This document shows positions 23,901-37,332 of a DNA stretch of 64,000 nucleotides, one piece after another. A model generated the notes under the pieces. The model was not told the origin of the DNA. It worked only from the letters and a program-made list of their open reading frames with translations, and searched no databases. Position 1 is the first letter of the stretch; every line of letters begins with the position of its first letter. Position numbers and translations under genes: made by a program. Source of the DNA: Monosporascus cannonballus (Eukaryota > Ascomycota > Sordariomycetes > Xylariales); NCBI GenBank assembly GCA_004154925.1, contig QJNS01000164.1:1-64000 (forward strand), given 5' to 3'.

Positions 23901-26645
23901 TTAAATCCGGTAACGCCACCTGGACGTTATCCGGTTCCCGGTTATGTTAAGGTTTTAGTAAAAATATTAAAAATATATTATATATTTATTAGTATTTAGT
24001 ACGAAAAATTATTTTATATATTTAAGAACTTATTCGTTCTTTAATTATATCCCGGATATAAATAAGTACGAACTTTTTATTTTTGCACTCAACGTTTTAG
24101 TAAATAGATTTACTTATTACTTTAATTAGAACTTTATAAACGTATAACGTTAATTATAATATATTTTCTGGGCTGCCATTATTTTTTCTTAATATTTGTA
24201 TATTATTCGACGAATAGCTATTATTTCTTTCGAAACGTTCCTGAATTCTTTGTATTTATCCCTTAAACCTTTGTAAAAAATATTTTATTATCCTTAAATA
24301 ATATCCATATAAGGTTTCGAACGGAAAACGGCCGGTAAACGCGTTTCGTATATTGTTATGTGCGAATTCCGTATTTCGCAATAATTTTATTTAATTATTT
24401 TAATACCTATTAACGTAATTACGAAAATAATGTTCTAAAATCTAATAGTTACGTTTCGTTTACTTATCGGTTTGCAGATAGTAAACGGTCGATATTCGCC
24501 GCTTTATTTTTCGTTTTTTTACAAAATTCCGCTCAGAATTAAATTATTAACAGTTTATTTTTATTGCTAATAATTCCGATTAGCGTACCGAATCTGCATT
24601 TAACTTCGTCGTAAAACAATCGGGCCAATTTAGTTACGGTTAAGGTTTTAACCGTAAGGATAAATAATTTTAATTTCGTAAAGCGGTCGACGATCACCAG
24701 AATTACGTCGTACTTTAGCCCGTTTAAACCTAGGCTTTTGGGAAATCTCGTAATAAAATTTAACGAGATTTTTTGGAAAAGTTACTTAAGTAACGATAAA
24801 GGCTATAACCATCCATATAATTTATAACATAATTTTATTATATTTTTGCAATTCGGACATTGTTTAATATATTTTCTTAATAAAACTTTTTAATTATTAA
24901 TTCTAGCGTACGGACGTATCATATATATCCTGCCTTTAGATTATTATAATATTGGTGAATTAATTACTTCCGTAAAACGTCTTACGACGGGATTACGAAT
25001 TTATCCCGATAATATAAAACCTTATTTAAGTTCAAAAAATATCCTCCCTTTATTTTAGCTTAACGTCCAATTATCCGTATTAATTTTATAATATTTAAAT
25101 TCTTAATTTGCAACTTTCGAACCTGATCGTAAAACTGTTAGAAAACCTTTAGTTGAAGTGCCGTTTCGTCCTTGGATAACCTTTTTGCCAAAGGACGTAA
25201 AACGTACTGGTTATAAACAATAACCTTAATACCAATTTCGTCCTTCCCAGATTTCTTGGAATCCGATTATAATACGGTCGTAATTTGCAGTTGCCGTTAT
25301 TTAATCGTTAATCGTATTACTGCTGCGATTTACGCTTATATTACTATTCGTAAGCGATAAGTTTAATAAATATATAGTTTTTTGCCTTTTTTTTCGTTTC
25401 GAAAATTTTTTACGATTATATAACGAAGGTTTTCCGCGTTTTTTACGCGGATAGTAATTACCTGAACTTTCGTTACCTAAAAATTATCTGGGAATTTTAT
25501 AACGAACGAATTTTGCGTTATTTTTATAAGGCCCTTTATTTTCTTATAATGCTTTAAGTCGCATTATATATTTGCAACCGTTTTCCGTACGTTTTCCGGC
25601 ATATTATTTATAAGTCCGAATTTCTTGAATAATGTAAGAATTACGTTTTTATATGCGATATCTCTTAATATGTAATCCGGGCGTTTAAATAACCTATCTA
25701 TCGTATTAACGGCGTCCGGTTAATATTAGATCTTAAAATCAAATTATATAAGGCGATAAATCTATTAGGTTAACCTTCCCTTAAGGTTACGTACTAACGT
25801 TTTTACTATAATTTTTAATGCCATATAATCGGTAAGTATTAAAAAAAGATTTTCCGTACTCTTAAAGTATTATCGCTAATATTTTAGGCTTTTTATAATT
25901 ATTAATAATTTTTGTTACCTTATAACTTATTGTTTTTCGGTTAAATTTAGTTTTTGCAATTAATATACAATTATGCGTTAATACTTTCCGTATTTTTGTA
26001 ACAATATTTTTAATATAACTTTTATTAAGGCGTTTATTTTAACCCTAGTATTTTTGGCATTATTCTAATATCGGAGAATGGTCGCCGACTAAAAAACATC
26101 TTTTAAATTTCGGAACGTTTTTTTAAGCTTTTCGGGTTATTTGAATTTTGTTACTTTGCTTTTGCCTTACGCCCTTTTTAAAAGCCTAATAATAGGTTTA
26201 ATAATACGCAAATAATGGACGATAAATTTCTAATAAATATTCGCAAATCTCAAAAATATTTAAATATTATAAATTAATTCTGGCTTTAATTACGTTTCGA
26301 TAATATCGATCCGTCGGCGGTTTATTTTCAAATTATCGGTATTAATTACAAATCCTAAAAACTTTATTTTTTTAAACAAAATTCGCATTTAGATATTTTA
26401 ACAAATAATTAATACTATAATAACCGTTCGTAAATCAATTAAAAATATTTTGCATGCTTTTTTTCATTATCCGAATAAATAATTATATTATTTAAATATA
26501 TTATATATATATAATTAATTAATCCCATTAATATTTTATTCATATAGACCTAAAACGTAATTAACGCGTTAATAAGGCCAAATAATATAACCGTATATTT
26601 AAATTATCCGTACCGCGTTCGACAAACGATTTTTTACGGATCGCC

Positions 26646-26834
26646 TTATTTAATTTTAATACGGTAATAAATATTTGTAAAATTAATTTCCGGAAATACC
26701 TTAATTAATTTTAAATAATTTATCATTTTTAAAATTAAAAGTAAAAAGTATCGGTTTTTTATCGTTATCCGATTTAGCCCTTTATAATTAACATATAATC
26801 GGAAACTGCCGTCCTTTTTAGGCACAAATAACAC
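26646..26834 (-). pseudogene. Gypsy-C reverse transcriptase N-terminal fragment
   Basis: 62 codons with VPKKDGSFRLYVNYKGLN and later FTNIYYRIKIK. They match the gypsy RT signatures VxKKDGSxRxCVDYRxLN and DLxxAYHxIRI. The catalytic region downstream is broken. Confidence 0.9.
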
Positions 26835-27657
26835 TGGTACCTTTACGTCCGTTTTCGAATAACGTATCTGGCTTATTTTTAAGTTTTTTCGGATATATTT
26901 TTCGAAAAATGTTTTTTAGGTTTTTAAAATAAAGTAAATTAAGCCGAATAAAGACGTTTTCCTTAAGATCAGGTTTATTGCATATTTTGCTTTTAACAAT
27001 TAAAATATCTTTTTCGTTATTTTTTGGGGATATATTCGCCGAAAATTCTTTAAGCACATAAGGAAATCGGTTATCCTTTATTCTTTTATTCTCCGAATTT
27101 TAGGATATTTAGCTTTTCGGCTAGGCTTATTAAATTAACGGTATAAATATGTTTACCAAAAAACGCTAAATTTACGATTTTCTAGTTGTCGACTTTTTAT
27201 AATAATTTACATAATTATTAATATATAATTATATGTAGTAAAATCCTTAATTTATTTATTCCGAGTCTAAATAATAAAAATTTGAGCGCTTTTTAATTAC
27301 GGTATATTGGAAAATAAATTTACTTAAATTTTCGTTCGTTTCGGTTATTATTTGTTATGTTAATAAGAATTTCGTAAGTCTCATAATATTTGATATACGC
27401 GCCGTTAACGCCGATAAGGCCCGGAATATTTACGGAAACTAATTGGAGGTTAAGTTTTTTGGCCGATTTTTTGTTTACAGTATTTATTTATGCTCCGGTA
27501 TTTATGTTTATTTATACCGCTATATCCCCCATATTTCTTTTGATAAGTACTTTTCTTTTAAAAGGCGGCTTTGTTTTAACCGTTTTGTATTTATCAGCCG
27601 AAATGGACTAAACATATACGTTTATTCCGGCTCCTTTTTTGGGTTTACGTTTAAGGA

Positions 27658-28062
27658 CTAATTTGATTTATCGTTATATATTATAATATTTTGTACAGCC
27701 TTCGGAGGTCGGTTTCCGTATAGCCGGGATAGCAAGGTTTTCGTATCCCTTTTTAATTTGCAATTTACCTTTTTGTAATTTGGCGTTTTATAATTATAAT
27801 ATTTAAATAGGCCTTTATAAAAATTAAAGGTGTTAAATCGTACGGACTTATTTCGATTGGAATTAAATCGGCATTTATCTGTTTTCCGATTATAAAAACG
27901 TTTACGGTCCTTATTGTTTTTACGTGGTATCTTTAATTTGCTTTGAGGATTTCTTTTCCCGAAAGTATTAAAGTAAGATCGTTTATTCTTATTAATATTT
28001 TTGGCAGAAAATAATCGTTTTTTTTTCTCCTTCTTAATAATATTTTGTTTTATTTGCCACAT
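27658..28062 (-). pseudogene. Gypsy-C gag C-terminal part with zinc-knuckle remnant
   Basis: 134 open codons, strongly basic (Lys/Arg/Asn). Near residues 90-103 the pattern Y-x2-Y-x4-(N)-x4-C fits a CCHC knuckle in which two Cys became Tyr and the His became Asn or Tyr. A further gag start is readable upstream at about 28820-29000, which is less AT-rich. Confidence 0.75.
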
Positions 28063-29017
28063 TATTAATTCGTTCCAGTTTAACGTCTTTTTGCAATAAG
28101 GTATTTCGTAACCCTGGTATTAATTTATAAAAATAATTAAAAATAAAACGTTTATTATTTCCATTGTTTTTCGGATTAGAAACGTCTGTAAACTTTATTT
28201 TATAAACTAAAAGCCTTTATTTAGCATAAAGGTCCAACGGTAATTAATCGGATTATTATTGCAGTTTTATAAATTATTCTTTATATTTTTTATCGAGAAA
28301 ATTAGGATTTACGTAATTTTTCTTAATAAAAGTCCATAAATTTTCCATTTTTGATTTTCTTTCGTAATTAAAGTAATTAAACGTAACGTAATAAGAATGT
28401 CCATATAGTCTAAGGCTTATTGGATGTAAATAAAGGTATTTCGCCTTAGCCTGTTAGCGTAAATTTCCGTAATAACTTTTATTTAATTTTTTTTAAATTA
28501 ACGTATATTTGGAAAATTTCGGATAATTATAATACGGTATTCGTTTATTGTCTTTAGGCTTTTACGACAATATCGCAATTAACTTATAAAGGTTTGTTTT
28601 TTCAGCCTATATTATTACTTATTATTTAATTAATTATCGGAATAATTCCGAATACTTTTCGTTTTATTAATAAATAATCTCTAAAATCTGGTTATTGTTA
28701 AAGGGCTTAACATTTTTTTGTTTTGAACTCCGGGACGCGGTCGTTATATTATGCCCGTTTTCCGACCGTTTAACTAATGGTTGTCGGGATACGTCCTTAT
28801 TATATATATAAAGGGATTCAAGATCCCGGGGACTATGGCCCCTTGCCCGTTAGGGCTCCGTTGTAAGCTTTTTCGGCTGTTCTCGTACCGTAATCGATCG
28901 TTCGTCGGTTAGGTTCCGATCGGCAGTCTTTTCGATTGGTAATTTAGGTTCGTTTTGCAATCGGCGAGCTTTGCTTTTGGTAGTTATCGCGTTATTTTTT
29001 ATAGTAAATAGAAAAAT

Positions 29018-29223
29018 TATAAGATAATGAATAATTATAAACTAAGTAAAATAATTTCCGATCAGTCGTAAAGCAGATTTCAAGAAATAAGTATATTAAG
29101 TTATTTCCATTCGGTATTTTTTATTAGCTGCCCGATGCTAGATTTATATTAGTAAATGGGTTGGTAGCTGATCGGTGGCTGGTTTGCTACCAGCCTTATC
29201 CTTATAAGGGCTGTATTTTTACA
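29018..29223 (-). repeat. Gypsy-C 5' LTR
   Basis: 206 bases. TATAAGATAATGA is the RIP form of the left copy's TGTAAGATAATGG. It ends TTTTTACA. Confidence 0.9.
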
Positions 29224-29228
29224 AAGAG

Positions 29229-30571
29229 TTAATCCAATATATAATAAGAAAGTATTATTAGAAAATTATTATACATTTTTATTTTTAATTAGCATTTATT
29301 ATAAACTTTAACAAAAGAGTTATTAAAAGAATGTTAATTTACAAACGAACTTTGCAACGATAATTAAAATAACGTATAATAAGTTGTAATCGTAAATATA
29401 AGAAAATAAATTACTTAATAAGAAAATAAGTTATAACAGAATTAAAAATAATTGATATAATTCGAAAAAATAGTACGCCAGCAATAACGACAAACATAAC
29501 AATTTAACACGTTAAACGAGAAAATATAGATAAAATTTGATAAATACGAATAAAATTTAAAGGAAAAGGTTATTTATAAAAAAGCCGCAGGATAACGAAA
29601 CCTAAAAAAATTAAAAAAATTCTTAAAAAAGACTTTATGCGCGACGATAAAAACTGTTAATAACTTTATTATTTTGGATATCGAAATCGAAACGTATTGC
29701 TATATCGTAATAATAGATTGCGGAACTTTAAGCGAAAATTATATTGCACCAAATATAGTTAATAATCTTAGATTATCATGAAAATATAAGTTAAAACCTT
29801 ATATAAGGACGAATGTCGAAAATTAAGAATTCGCTTACGATAACAGAGAAATCATACGCGAAATTAATTATTTCGAAATTATTATTTAATAAGGATATTA
29901 AATAATTAATTTCGATATCGTTTAATTTAGAAATTACGATATAATCTTAGGATTACTATAAATATGCCAGTACGGAATCTTAATTAATAAAGAAATTAAC
30001 CAGATAATATTCGTTTTATATCTTATTAACGGACCAAAAAAAATTAATATTTTAATATTCGATCGGTAATGGGGACATATATAAGCATAAGGATATAACA
30101 AAAATTTTACCACCTAAAAAAATAAAATACAAAAAAAACAGATATTAAAAAGAATTACGACGTATCGTTATTATTATCAAAGCGAAATTAGAGTAACTAA
30201 ATAACCACTTAAAATAACAGCCCTAAAAGTTAAAAAATATTTTATTAATGTGTTATTATAATATTACCGATACGAATAGCTTTTTAGAAAAGAACTTAAT
30301 ACGAAATTACCGGAATAAGGCGAATAGGATTATGGAATAATCATTAAAAAAGGATTTTCGACGAAGTTTTATGTTATTTACAATCTTAGCAAAAACGAAT
30401 TACGTACTTTTAAAAAATACCTGGAAAATCGGTTATAAAAAAATAGATTCGACCTTTGAAATCACTAGCAGGATATCTTATATTCTTTATACCGAAAAAA
30501 AACAGAAAATTACGACTTATAGTTAACTATCAACAATTAAACGACGTTATTATTAAAAATTGAACGTTATT
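29229..30571 (+). pseudogene. Gypsy-A1 gag end, protease and RT start
   Basis: Continuation of A1 after Gypsy-C. An aspartic-protease motif is readable as IIDCGTLSENYI (family form DSGA-x-x-(N/S)-FI) at about 29715-29750. RT begins near 30470 with FIPKKNRKLRLIVNYQQLN. It is cut at 30572 by Gypsy-A2 and resumes at 37333. Confidence 0.8.
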
Positions 30572-30950
30572 TGTGATGGCTATGCGGTTTAACCAACTAT
30601 TAAACCTAAGTCATACGGGTTTATGTTAGCAGAAATATCGTAGGACTCGGTAGCAATAAAATAACTCAATTACGTCTCTTAATACAAAGGTATAAAAACG
30701 TATTACAAACGATTAATATTAATAAATGTTACAAGTTAAAATTATCTAAATTATAGAAATAATAAACGTATATATCTTTTTTTAAATTTAATTATTTGTA
30801 ATTACGTTATTAATAATAATTATGATTACTTAGCATTACTTTTAATTATTAATAATTATTGGCCTAATAGTGATTACCGTTACGTAACCCGGAAGGTGAC
30901 CCGTATACTCTTAACCGTTTTTTAAAACCGGAGCTTATCGGGTTATAACA
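30572..30950 (-). repeat. Gypsy-A2 3' LTR
   Basis: 379 bases, TGTGATGGC to TTATAACA on the plus strand. On the minus strand the purine tract GAAAAGGGGAGATCG precedes it. Confidence 0.92.
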
Positions 30951-31038
30951 CGATCTCCCCTTTTCTCAAATCTTGCCCTTAAAATTTCTTTTTTTTCTTT
31001 TTCCTCGTTTAATAAGTATCCTTTTTTTACTTTTAATT

Positions 31039-31647
31039 ATATCGTTTCGCATTTTTAAAATTTGTTGCGTTCCCCGTTTTTCTACCGGTCGTCGTACTGA
31101 TCTCGTAAAAGCTTTTAACGAATTTGGTTACGAAATTATGCCTTACTTTTATTGTGTCTCGAAAAACATAAGGTATAAAATAATAGAAAACGTTTTAAGG
31201 TATAAGGAATATATTAATTCAAGTCGATCCTGTAATAATACCGGCATACTTATTTCTTTTTTACAAAATATTTATCGTAAATATTAATATTTAAAATGCA
31301 AAAAAACGTTTGCCGAAAAATAATTCTTAAAGCTTTAACGGCTTTATTTCGAAATTTAACGCAAATATTAAAAAAAAGTTTTTTTTGATCTTATTTCTTT
31401 GCGTAAATAAAACGCGTTAATTTATTCGAAAAACGATATTATAATATAACGTAAATTCCAATCGTTAAACGAATTAAAGGAATAAAAACGTTAAGAATAA
31501 AAACAGTTAGAAGCTGCTGTTCCGGCTGCCACGTTAACGTATATTACGGCCGATTTGCCCGATATCCCGGTTACCGACTGGTCGACCGTTAATTAGGACG
31601 CGCCCGTTATTATTGATAAAAGTTTTTTAACAGGCATTAGGCGTTAA
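31039..31647 (+). pseudogene. Antisense Zn2Cys6-like ORF of Gypsy-A2
   Basis: The start codon aligns with ATG at 55085 in A5 but reads ATA here. About 203 codons follow, opposite in strand to gag-pol. After VKAFNEFGYEIMP the Cys/Tyr positions are Y-x2-C-x6-Y-x8-Y-x2-Y-x6-C. Reading TAT/TAC as mutated TGT/TGC gives C-x2-C-x6-C-x8-C-x2-C-x6-C, the spacing of fungal binuclear zinc clusters. The tail is rich in Lys, Arg, Glu and Gln (seen as TAA/TAG), likely helical, with the motif SLRK. It ends near VTDWSTVN and GIRR. Known Zn2Cys6 proteins bind DNA. A role here is inference, and the element's 3' coding end overlaps its 3' end on the other strand. Confidence 0.7.
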
Positions 31648-34600
31648 TAAGGTTTTTGGCAAATTTTCAGATATTTTAAAAATTTGGATATTTTTTTCTA
31701 TTTAATCAGGTATTAGGTAAGTCCGTTTTATTTTCGCGTATCGAAAATTGTCTTTATTTCGTATATTTATTCGTTTTCTATTTTTATGTCGTCTTATACC
31801 GTATATATTTTAATTATATTTGCTGCTAATTCGAATAAGAAAACAGAAAAAATTAAATAAAATTTAACTTTTAATAAAATTTTAATTAATAATTATTCTT
31901 TAAGATTTTTTTAGCCATTTTATATAGACCGATATATTTAAAATTGAATTTTTTGCTGGGTTGCTTTGTTTAAATATTTTTGGTAACGAGAGAAATTATT
32001 TTTCCCTTTTTGAAAATTAACTTTTTTAACATTTTCTAATTATAATACTTACTTATTTGATTTTTTACAAATTTAAGTTTTATCTTTCTTTCTTGGTATA
32101 ATTATTGTAATTATTTTAACGTAAAAATTATTTTAATATTAATTAAATTATCGTTACGTATTTCTTTACAAATTCTTAAAATAAAACCAAAATTAACGTT
32201 CGTAAATATTATGTTAATATTTTTATAATAATTAGTATTATAAGCTAGTTATACGATTAATAATTTCTTAACTTAATTATTTTACTCGTAATTAATATAA
32301 TATTATAAGTTAATTTCTAAAGTTGAATTGATCCGTTTTATTTATTTATTTGTTTAAGATTTAAATATGCCAAATAGCTTATAATTTAAACCGATTTATG
32401 TTATAAAACTTGCCCAAAACTTAAAAGCAAATATTAATCCTTTATATGATATAATTTCCATTAATAATCTATATATGTTAAAAATATAATTGAAAAAAAT
32501 ATATGCTATTTGTTCGGCGTTTATATCCTTATAATATAATAAGAAATAAGAAAATTTCGTAAATCGATCGACGATTACGAAAATGCTATCGTAATATATT
32601 CCCCTAACAAAATATTTTGATATAAGAAATTTAATAATAAAGTCGAATATAACTAAATATTATAGTTATTCCGCAACTGGTAATGGCTGTAATTCTCCGT
32701 ATGGTTTATATCGTCGAGCCTTTATTCTGGTATAAATATCGTATTGATATATAATTTTCTGTATTATTAATTTTATTTTAAAAAAGGAATATATATGTTA
32801 AAGTTAATTTAAAATTTTGTAAATCTCTGGATATTCGTATAATTAATGTTTATATATTTTTCGTTTTAAATCTTTCTGGTATTTTTCTAAAACTTATATC
32901 TTATTCGTTTTTTGATTTTCTGTGAAATTATTATTATATTATTAAATCCTTTAATATATATCGAAAGGTATTGCCCGAATTGTCGTAATTTGTCATAAGC
33001 GTAAATATCGTTTTATAATAATATCGAAAATCGTATAGTTAATTTTGACCAATTTCTTTTCGAGGTTTCGTTGTTTACTTAACGTATTTACTTTGTTATT
33101 TTTAAGCCTTTCCTATAAATAATAACGAAATCGAAATTCGCCCAATTTTCCGCGTAACGAAAGTATCGTTTTATAAGCTCCTTAATCGTAATAAATCGGG
33201 TAAGATTTTGATAATCCGTATAAACCTTAATTTGGTATAAAATTTCCTTTTAAAAAGTATTTAAATTCCCGAAATGGCAAAACGATAACCATAAATTTAT
33301 TATCCGGAATACCGTAATTAAATTCGGCTCTTTTTAATTTATACGAAAAAAATATAATAAGATATAATTTGCCCTAATTATTTCGTTATCCGATTATTGC
33401 GCTTAATACGTAATTCGAAATATCGGTTTTTAACTTAACAAAGCGGTTTAAATCGTATATAATTAGTATTAGTTCGTTAATAATCGCATTTTTAATTTCC
33501 TGAAATACTTTTTCCGTTTTTAACGTCCATTTAATTTTTTTTTGTTTATAAAATTTATTAAGGGTATGGTTATTTTGCTAAGGTTTTGGATAAACTTTCT
33601 GTAATAATTAACAAATCCAAAAAATGCTTATACCTCCTTAATTATCGTTAACATTTATTATTCTGTAACTATAGCGATTTTTTTAAGGTTTATTTTAATA
33701 TGTCCTAAGGTAATAATATGTCCTAGATATTCCATTTCCTATATATGAAACTAACTTTTTTCTGCGTTAATAAATAATTTAACGTTGTGTGAAACTTGAA
33801 AAACATTATAAATATATTTTACATATATTTTTTCCGTTTTTAAAAAAATACAAATATCGTCGAAATAGCAAATAACGAAAATATTAAGGTATTTTCGTAA
33901 TAGGTAATTAACCATTCGCTGGAAAGTTGCTAATACGTTCGTAAGTTTTATTAATATAACTAAATATTTAAATAGTCCGTATTTCGTCCTAAAAGTTATT
34001 TTTTATTTATATCCTTTTTTAATTCTAATAAGGTTATATCCATTTTTAAGATTAAATATTGTAAATTATTTAGTTTCGTAAAATTGGTTTTTTATTTTCG
34101 TAATTAGGCATAATAATATTTAATGTTTAATACTAATATCGTTTAATTATTAATAATTAATAACAAATCGTAACTTTCTATTTTTCTTTAATACGAAAAA
34201 TATTTTGCTAATAACTTCGAAAGTTAAATTTATTCTTTTTGTAATCGATTTTCCAGGTAAGCTTTAAAAATACGTAGTTCGTTTCTGCTAAAATTATAAA
34301 TAAGGTAAAACTTTGTCGAAAATCCTTTTTTAAAAACTATTTCGTAATCCTATTCACTATATTTTAATAACTTTATATCAAATTCCTTTTTAAAAAGCTA
34401 TTCGTATTTATAATAATATAATAATATATTAATTAAATGTTTTAATTTTTGAGGTTATTATTATTTCAAATCGTTATTTTATTGCTTTAATTTCGCTTTA
34501 ATAATAACAATAACACGTTATATTTTTCTTTAATATCCGTTTTTTTATTTCTTATTTTTTTAGGTAGTAAGCTTTTTATTATATTCTTATGCCGGCATTT

Positions 34601-36944
34601 ATCGCCATTATCGATCGAATATTAAGATCTTAATTCTTTTTCCTTTTATTCGCTAATAAGGTATAAGGTAAACCTTACTTAACTAATTCTTTTATTAATT
34701 AAGATTTCGTATTAACGTATTCATGGTAATCCTAAGATCATATCGTAATTCCTATATAAAACGATGTCGAAATTAACCGTTTAATATCGTCCTTAAATAA
34801 AAGTTTCGAAATAATTAATTTCGTATAAGACTTTTCTGTTATCGTAAACGAATTTCTAATTTTCGATATTCGTCGCTATATAAGATTTTAACTTATATTT
34901 CTATAACAATTTAAACTTATTAACCATATCCAGTACAAAATAACTTTTGCTTAGAATTCCGCAATTTACCATTATAATATACCAATACGTTCCAATTCGT
35001 ATATCCCAAACAATAAGGTCGTTAATATTTTTTATCGTCGCGTTTAAAGCCTTTTTTAGGAATTTCTTTTAATTCTTTTAAATTTCGTTATTTTGTGGCT
35101 TTTCTATAGATAATTCTTTTTTTAACTCCTATTCGAATTTATAGAACCTTATTGGTATTTTTTCATTTAACGCGTTAAGCTATTATATTTATCGTTATTA
35201 TCGACGCACTGTTTTTTCGAGCCATATTAATTATTCCTAGTTTTATTATAATTTCTTTCTTTATCGAATAAATTATTTTTTTATGTTTGTAATTGTATTT
35301 CATTATACGTCGTCCTAATTATCGTTTCAAAGCTCTCTTATAAACTACCGTATTTTTTCCTTAATAACCTTTTTTTTTAATGATCCGTAATAAAGGCTAA
35401 TTGGAAATAAAGGTCCGTAATAGCTTTCTAACAGTACTTCTTTATCGTACGCTAAATTAACTCCTTTTTCATTTAGTAATTATATTATCCATAGTAACAA
35501 AAAGGGTCTTCCTGCAGGCACCGCTTTCCTTCGGGCCAACTTTTTATTTCGGTTAATTGCTGGACGTCTTCTGGAGCTATGATTCGAAAATATCGATACC
35601 ATTATTCATTATCTTTATTATTTCCGATATAATTTGGAAAGTTAAATCCCTTATCATACATACGGGTAATTCGTTCGTAAATATATTATTTCCACTTTTC
35701 GTAAATAGGATATTCTTGTCGTCGACAGTATATAACGTGCATTTTGCCGTATCGATCAGGTATTCCGAGATAAACTTTTTTTATCCAATTCTGGTATTTG
35801 CATAGCCATCTTTATAACGTTTCTTGCTATACTTACAACGTTTATTAAGCCAATTTCCTGGCTTTTCGCATACCGCGTCGAATTTTTTATCGTAATGGTC
35901 CTTATCGGACCTTTTGCCATAAACCTGATACGTACTTAGCTTAAATCATATTAATAACTTTGATATCGTTTTTTTAATTATTTCTAGATTATCCCTTCAC
36001 TATAAAGATCCAGTTATCTTACCGTGGTTTCTTAAGCTTTTTATATTTATAAGCTTTATATCCTATTTTGCCATAATTAAAACACTTCATTTAGCTCCAA
36101 TCTTATTTATAGGTAACGCCGAATTCCATATGTCCTGGCGCCGTTCCGTAAAAAGTAAAGGGTATATTTCGTTTCTTCACTTAATGAATCTCATATCCCA
36201 AACGTAAAGCATATTATCCTTTTTTTTCTTATCGTTTTTTAAACTATCGATTATTAATTTTGATTACCTTTACGATATACCGGTTTAGGGCAATTTATTA
36301 TTTAATCCGAATAATCTTATCTTTTACCTCATTTTTTAACCTTTTATAAAATATACCGATAATAATATCGGCCTCGTCGTCTCCTTATCCGGCTTTAGCC
36401 GTAAAGTTTTTAAAGGTTACGGCATATTTTGACGTAAATCCTTTTTGTCAAAATTATAAAAGTTATTAAGCCGTAAATCGTTTTTTATCCGGATTACCGA
36501 AATTATTGCGCATTTTGTTTTCGAAATTGGTATAAAGGGAAAAAATCTCGTTAATAAAGTCCTCCTTATCCGGCTTTTCTATTTCCAAAAAATTCCTTAT
36601 AATAAGTTTAAACTAATTAGCCGCATTTCCTATTAGACATATTCCTATTATTAGGACTATATCCGCTAAGTTACTAAGGTTTAAAAAGCGAAAATAAATT
36701 CGTATTTAAGTTAAAAAGGTTTAAAAATTACCTTTTTTATCGTAGAGTTTTAGTTTTTTAGACTTTATGCGGGCAAAAAAGATTTAGGTAAATAATGTAA
36801 CCTTACGTTATCAAACTTCTTTTTTAATTCCCGGATTCGAATCTAAAGCTGTTAAGTAAGGGTTTCCTAAATACTGGTCGATATTTTAACAATATTAAAT
36901 ATTGAATAAAGTCTGACGATGTTACTAAATAAAAATTTGCAACG

Positions 36945-37327
36945 TATAACGGCTATACGGTTTGACTAATTATTAAACCTAAATCGTACGGATTTATATT
37001 AGCAAAAACATTATAAAACTTTATAATAATAAAATAATTAAATTCCATTTTGTAATACTAAGGTATAAAAACGTATTACAAACGATTAATATTAATAAAT
37101 ATTATAAATTAAAATTATTTAAACTATAGAAATAATAAGCGTATATATCATTTTCCTTTTTGGTTTAATTATTCGTAATTACGCCGTTAGTAGTAATTAC
37201 GATCACTTAGGATCACCTTTGATCATTAATGATTACTGACTTGGCAGTGATTATCGTTACGTGACCCGGGAGGTGGCTCGTGTGCTCCTGACCGTTTTTT
37301 AAAACCGGAGCTTGTCGGGTCGTAACA
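36945..37327 (-). repeat. Gypsy-A2 5' LTR
   Basis: 383 bases. The R-U5 half is strongly RIP-mutated, while the U3 end (about 37190-37327) keeps CACGTG-like and GATC motifs. Confidence 0.92.
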
Positions 37328-37332
37328 TTATT

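Larger units (their letters stand above)
21857..29223 (-). mobile_element. Gypsy-C: complete RIP-mutated Ty3/gypsy element
   Basis: LTRs of 206 bases at 21857-22062 and 29018-29223. The target duplication is AAAAG on the left (21852-21856) and AAGAG on the right (29224-29228), one G/A difference consistent with RIP. The flanking A1 sequence becomes continuous when the element is removed. On the minus strand, from right to left: gag start near 29000, zinc knuckle at about 27770, protease, RT at 26646-26834, integrase at about 24650 (a DVILVIVDRF-like motif), and about 1.8 kb of unassigned 3' sequence. Total length is 7.37 kb. Confidence 0.92.
30572..37327 (-). mobile_element. Gypsy-A2: complete element with matching LTRs
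   Basis: LTRs at 30572-30950 and 36945-37327, both with U3 type 1. Perfect duplication TTATT at 30567-30571 and 37328-37332, placed inside A1's RT gene. It reads on the minus strand: purine tract next to the left LTR, RT at about 33900-34300, gag at about 35500-36900. It is 6,756 bases long and heavily RIP-mutated. An antisense ORF lies on the plus strand at 31039-31647. Confidence 0.95.

Noticed and set aside
35557..35805. 82-codon plus-strand ORF, also seen at 53022-53225
   Set aside because: It recurs only because it is the reverse strand of A-family gag. The sense frame explains the sequence better.
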